NCBI GenBank assembly: GCA_019307165.1
Contig: JAFDKD010000053.1
Coordinates: forward strand, 1-14,994
Length of the DNA: 14,994 nt
Reading direction: 5' to 3'
Origin: Deltaproteobacteria bacterium
Lineage (GTDB): Bacteria > Desulfobacterota > DSM-4660 > Desulfatiglandales > Desulfatiglandaceae
The notes beneath the pieces are model-generated. The model saw only the letters and a list, made by a program, of their open reading frames with translations, searched no databases and had not been told where the DNA came from. This document shows, one piece after another, positions 14,383 to 14,994 of this stretch (position 1 is the stretch's first letter; each line of letters begins with the position of its first letter). The position numbers and the translations under genes are program-made.

Positions 14383-14438
14383 CCTGACACCTGACCGACC
14401 TGCAACACGTAACGCGCAACCCGTAACCCGCAACGCGT
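14383..14438 (+). repeat. Heptamer array, CCTGACA units then AACCCGC family
   Basis: CCTGACA, CCTGACC and GACCTGC are followed in the same phase by AACACGT, AACGCGC, AACCCGT, AACCCGC and AACGCGT. The second part is the same family and orientation as 6134-6217. Confidence 0.8.
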
Positions 14439-14445
14439 ACCAGCC

Positions 14446-14994
14446 CTACTCAAACTCCTCCGATTCCTCAGACGGATAAAAGAGTTGGTGGTCCTTCTCG
14501 CCGAACCGCTCGCTGTCTACTTTCAGCAGGTATGCCTCCGCATCCGCCCTGAAGTCACGGGCCCTGCTCTCCAGGGCGGTAAGCCGATCCGAAACGCCGC
14601 TTTCCCTCAACATGTCTTTCACCCGGCGAAACAGGCGCTCGGTGCCGAAGAGGAAGGTGCCTTCCCGGAGGATCTTGCAGGCCACCATGTGACGGAAACG
14701 CTCGAACCGAAGTTGTTCCCGGATCTTTTTCACAGGCTTGACCACATAATCGATTTCTTCTCGAATTCCGGGCGCCATGAGGATACGGATTTTTTCCCGG
14801 TAAATCTCGTTGTCGAGCCGCTCCATCACCTCTTTCGGCATCTGATCGTCCACGACCACCACCATATCCATATCCGACCCGTTAACCGGTTTGCCGGTGC
14901 TCCTTTCAGGCCGCGGCACGTCATGGGCCATGTTGTATACGATATCGCCCGCGATGATAAAGCAGACCTCTCTTTCCGTGTCCTGGAGGATCTC
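14446..14994 (-). CDS. Nucleotidyltransferase-like protein, 5' end outside the window
   Basis: The frame is open to the right edge of the window, giving 182 visible C-terminal residues. An internal ATG at 14931 is not taken as the start because coding continues upstream (EREVCFIIAGDIVYN). The segment VNGSDMDMVVVVDD resembles the SDxDLxVx strand with the two catalytic aspartates of polymerase-beta-type nucleotidyltransferases. The preceding IIAGDIVYN lies where such proteins have a GS loop, here GD. The remainder is helical and charged and ends in an acidic tail (PSEESEEFE). No specific family is recognised; a role in nucleotide transfer or in a minimal-nucleotidyltransferase-type system is a guess. 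It is convergent with glmM across repeat island 3. Confidence 0.55.
   Translation of the reverse strand, partial: EILQDTEREVCFIIAGDIVYNMAHDVPRPERSTGKPVNGSDMDMVVVVDDQMPKEVMERLDNEIYREKIRILMAPGIREEIDYVVKPVKKIREQLRFERFRHMVACKILREGTFLFGTERLFRRVKDMLRESGVSDRLTALESRARDFRADAEAYLLKVDSERFGEKDHQLFYPSEESEEFE

Larger units (their letters stand above)
14192..14445. other. Intergenic repeat island 3
   Basis: This spacer between the convergent glmM and nucleotidyltransferase-like genes is almost wholly 7-nt repeats: a purine-rich array (14204-14259), an AT-rich array (14269-14345) and an AACCCGC-type array (14383-14438). No gene or clear terminator is visible. Confidence 0.75.

Noticed and set aside
1..14994. 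tRNA or rRNA genes
   Set aside because: No cloverleaf with a T-arm consensus or rRNA-like stretch was found by eye on either strand.

Overview
The window looks like chromosomal DNA of a GC-rich Gram-negative bacterium. The gene set fits a Desulfobacterota (former Deltaproteobacteria) relative, but that placement is inferred from gene content and style. It holds envelope-glycan genes, an amino-sugar locus and three intergenic islands of short repeats.

Layout. Positions 1-4348 (+ strand) are a tightly packed run of four glycosyltransferases: the 3' end of a WaaE/LgtF-type GT2, a multi-membrane GT-C enzyme, a WaaG-like GT4 and a second GT4. Together they look like lipopolysaccharide core or O-chain assembly. 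Positions 4331-9376 (- strand) hold a convergent group. In transcription order it is an ArnT-like transferase, a sialidase-like protein with an added helical C-terminal domain, a repeat island, an unknown six-helix membrane protein, a polyprenyl-phosphate glycosyltransferase broken by a frameshift, and a small lipid-A-synthase-N-terminal-domain membrane protein. This resembles a lipid-linked-sugar system that decorates lipid A or another envelope glycan in the periplasm. Positions 9981-14191 (+ strand) hold rapZ with an altered Walker A motif, a left-handed beta-helix protein resembling the GlmU acyltransferase half, a small GIY-YIG nuclease gene inside inverted palindromic repeats, and glmM. 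RapZ, the GlmU-like protein and GlmM all point to UDP-GlcNAc supply, the precursor for the envelope glycans made by the other genes. A nucleotidyltransferase-like gene (- strand) runs off the right edge.

Repeats. The islands at 5982-6216, 9479-9980 and 14192-14445 consist largely of 7-nt units. Some arrays are nearly uniform. Others string different unit families together without losing the 7-nt phase, the longest being 16 units at 9664-9775. A REP-like 28-mer occurs once in each of the first two islands in opposite orientations, and a 20-mer is shared inverted between islands two and three. A different palindrome flanks the GIY-YIG gene. These repeats, the sialidase/helical-bundle fusion and the RapZ Walker A change are the most unusual things here.
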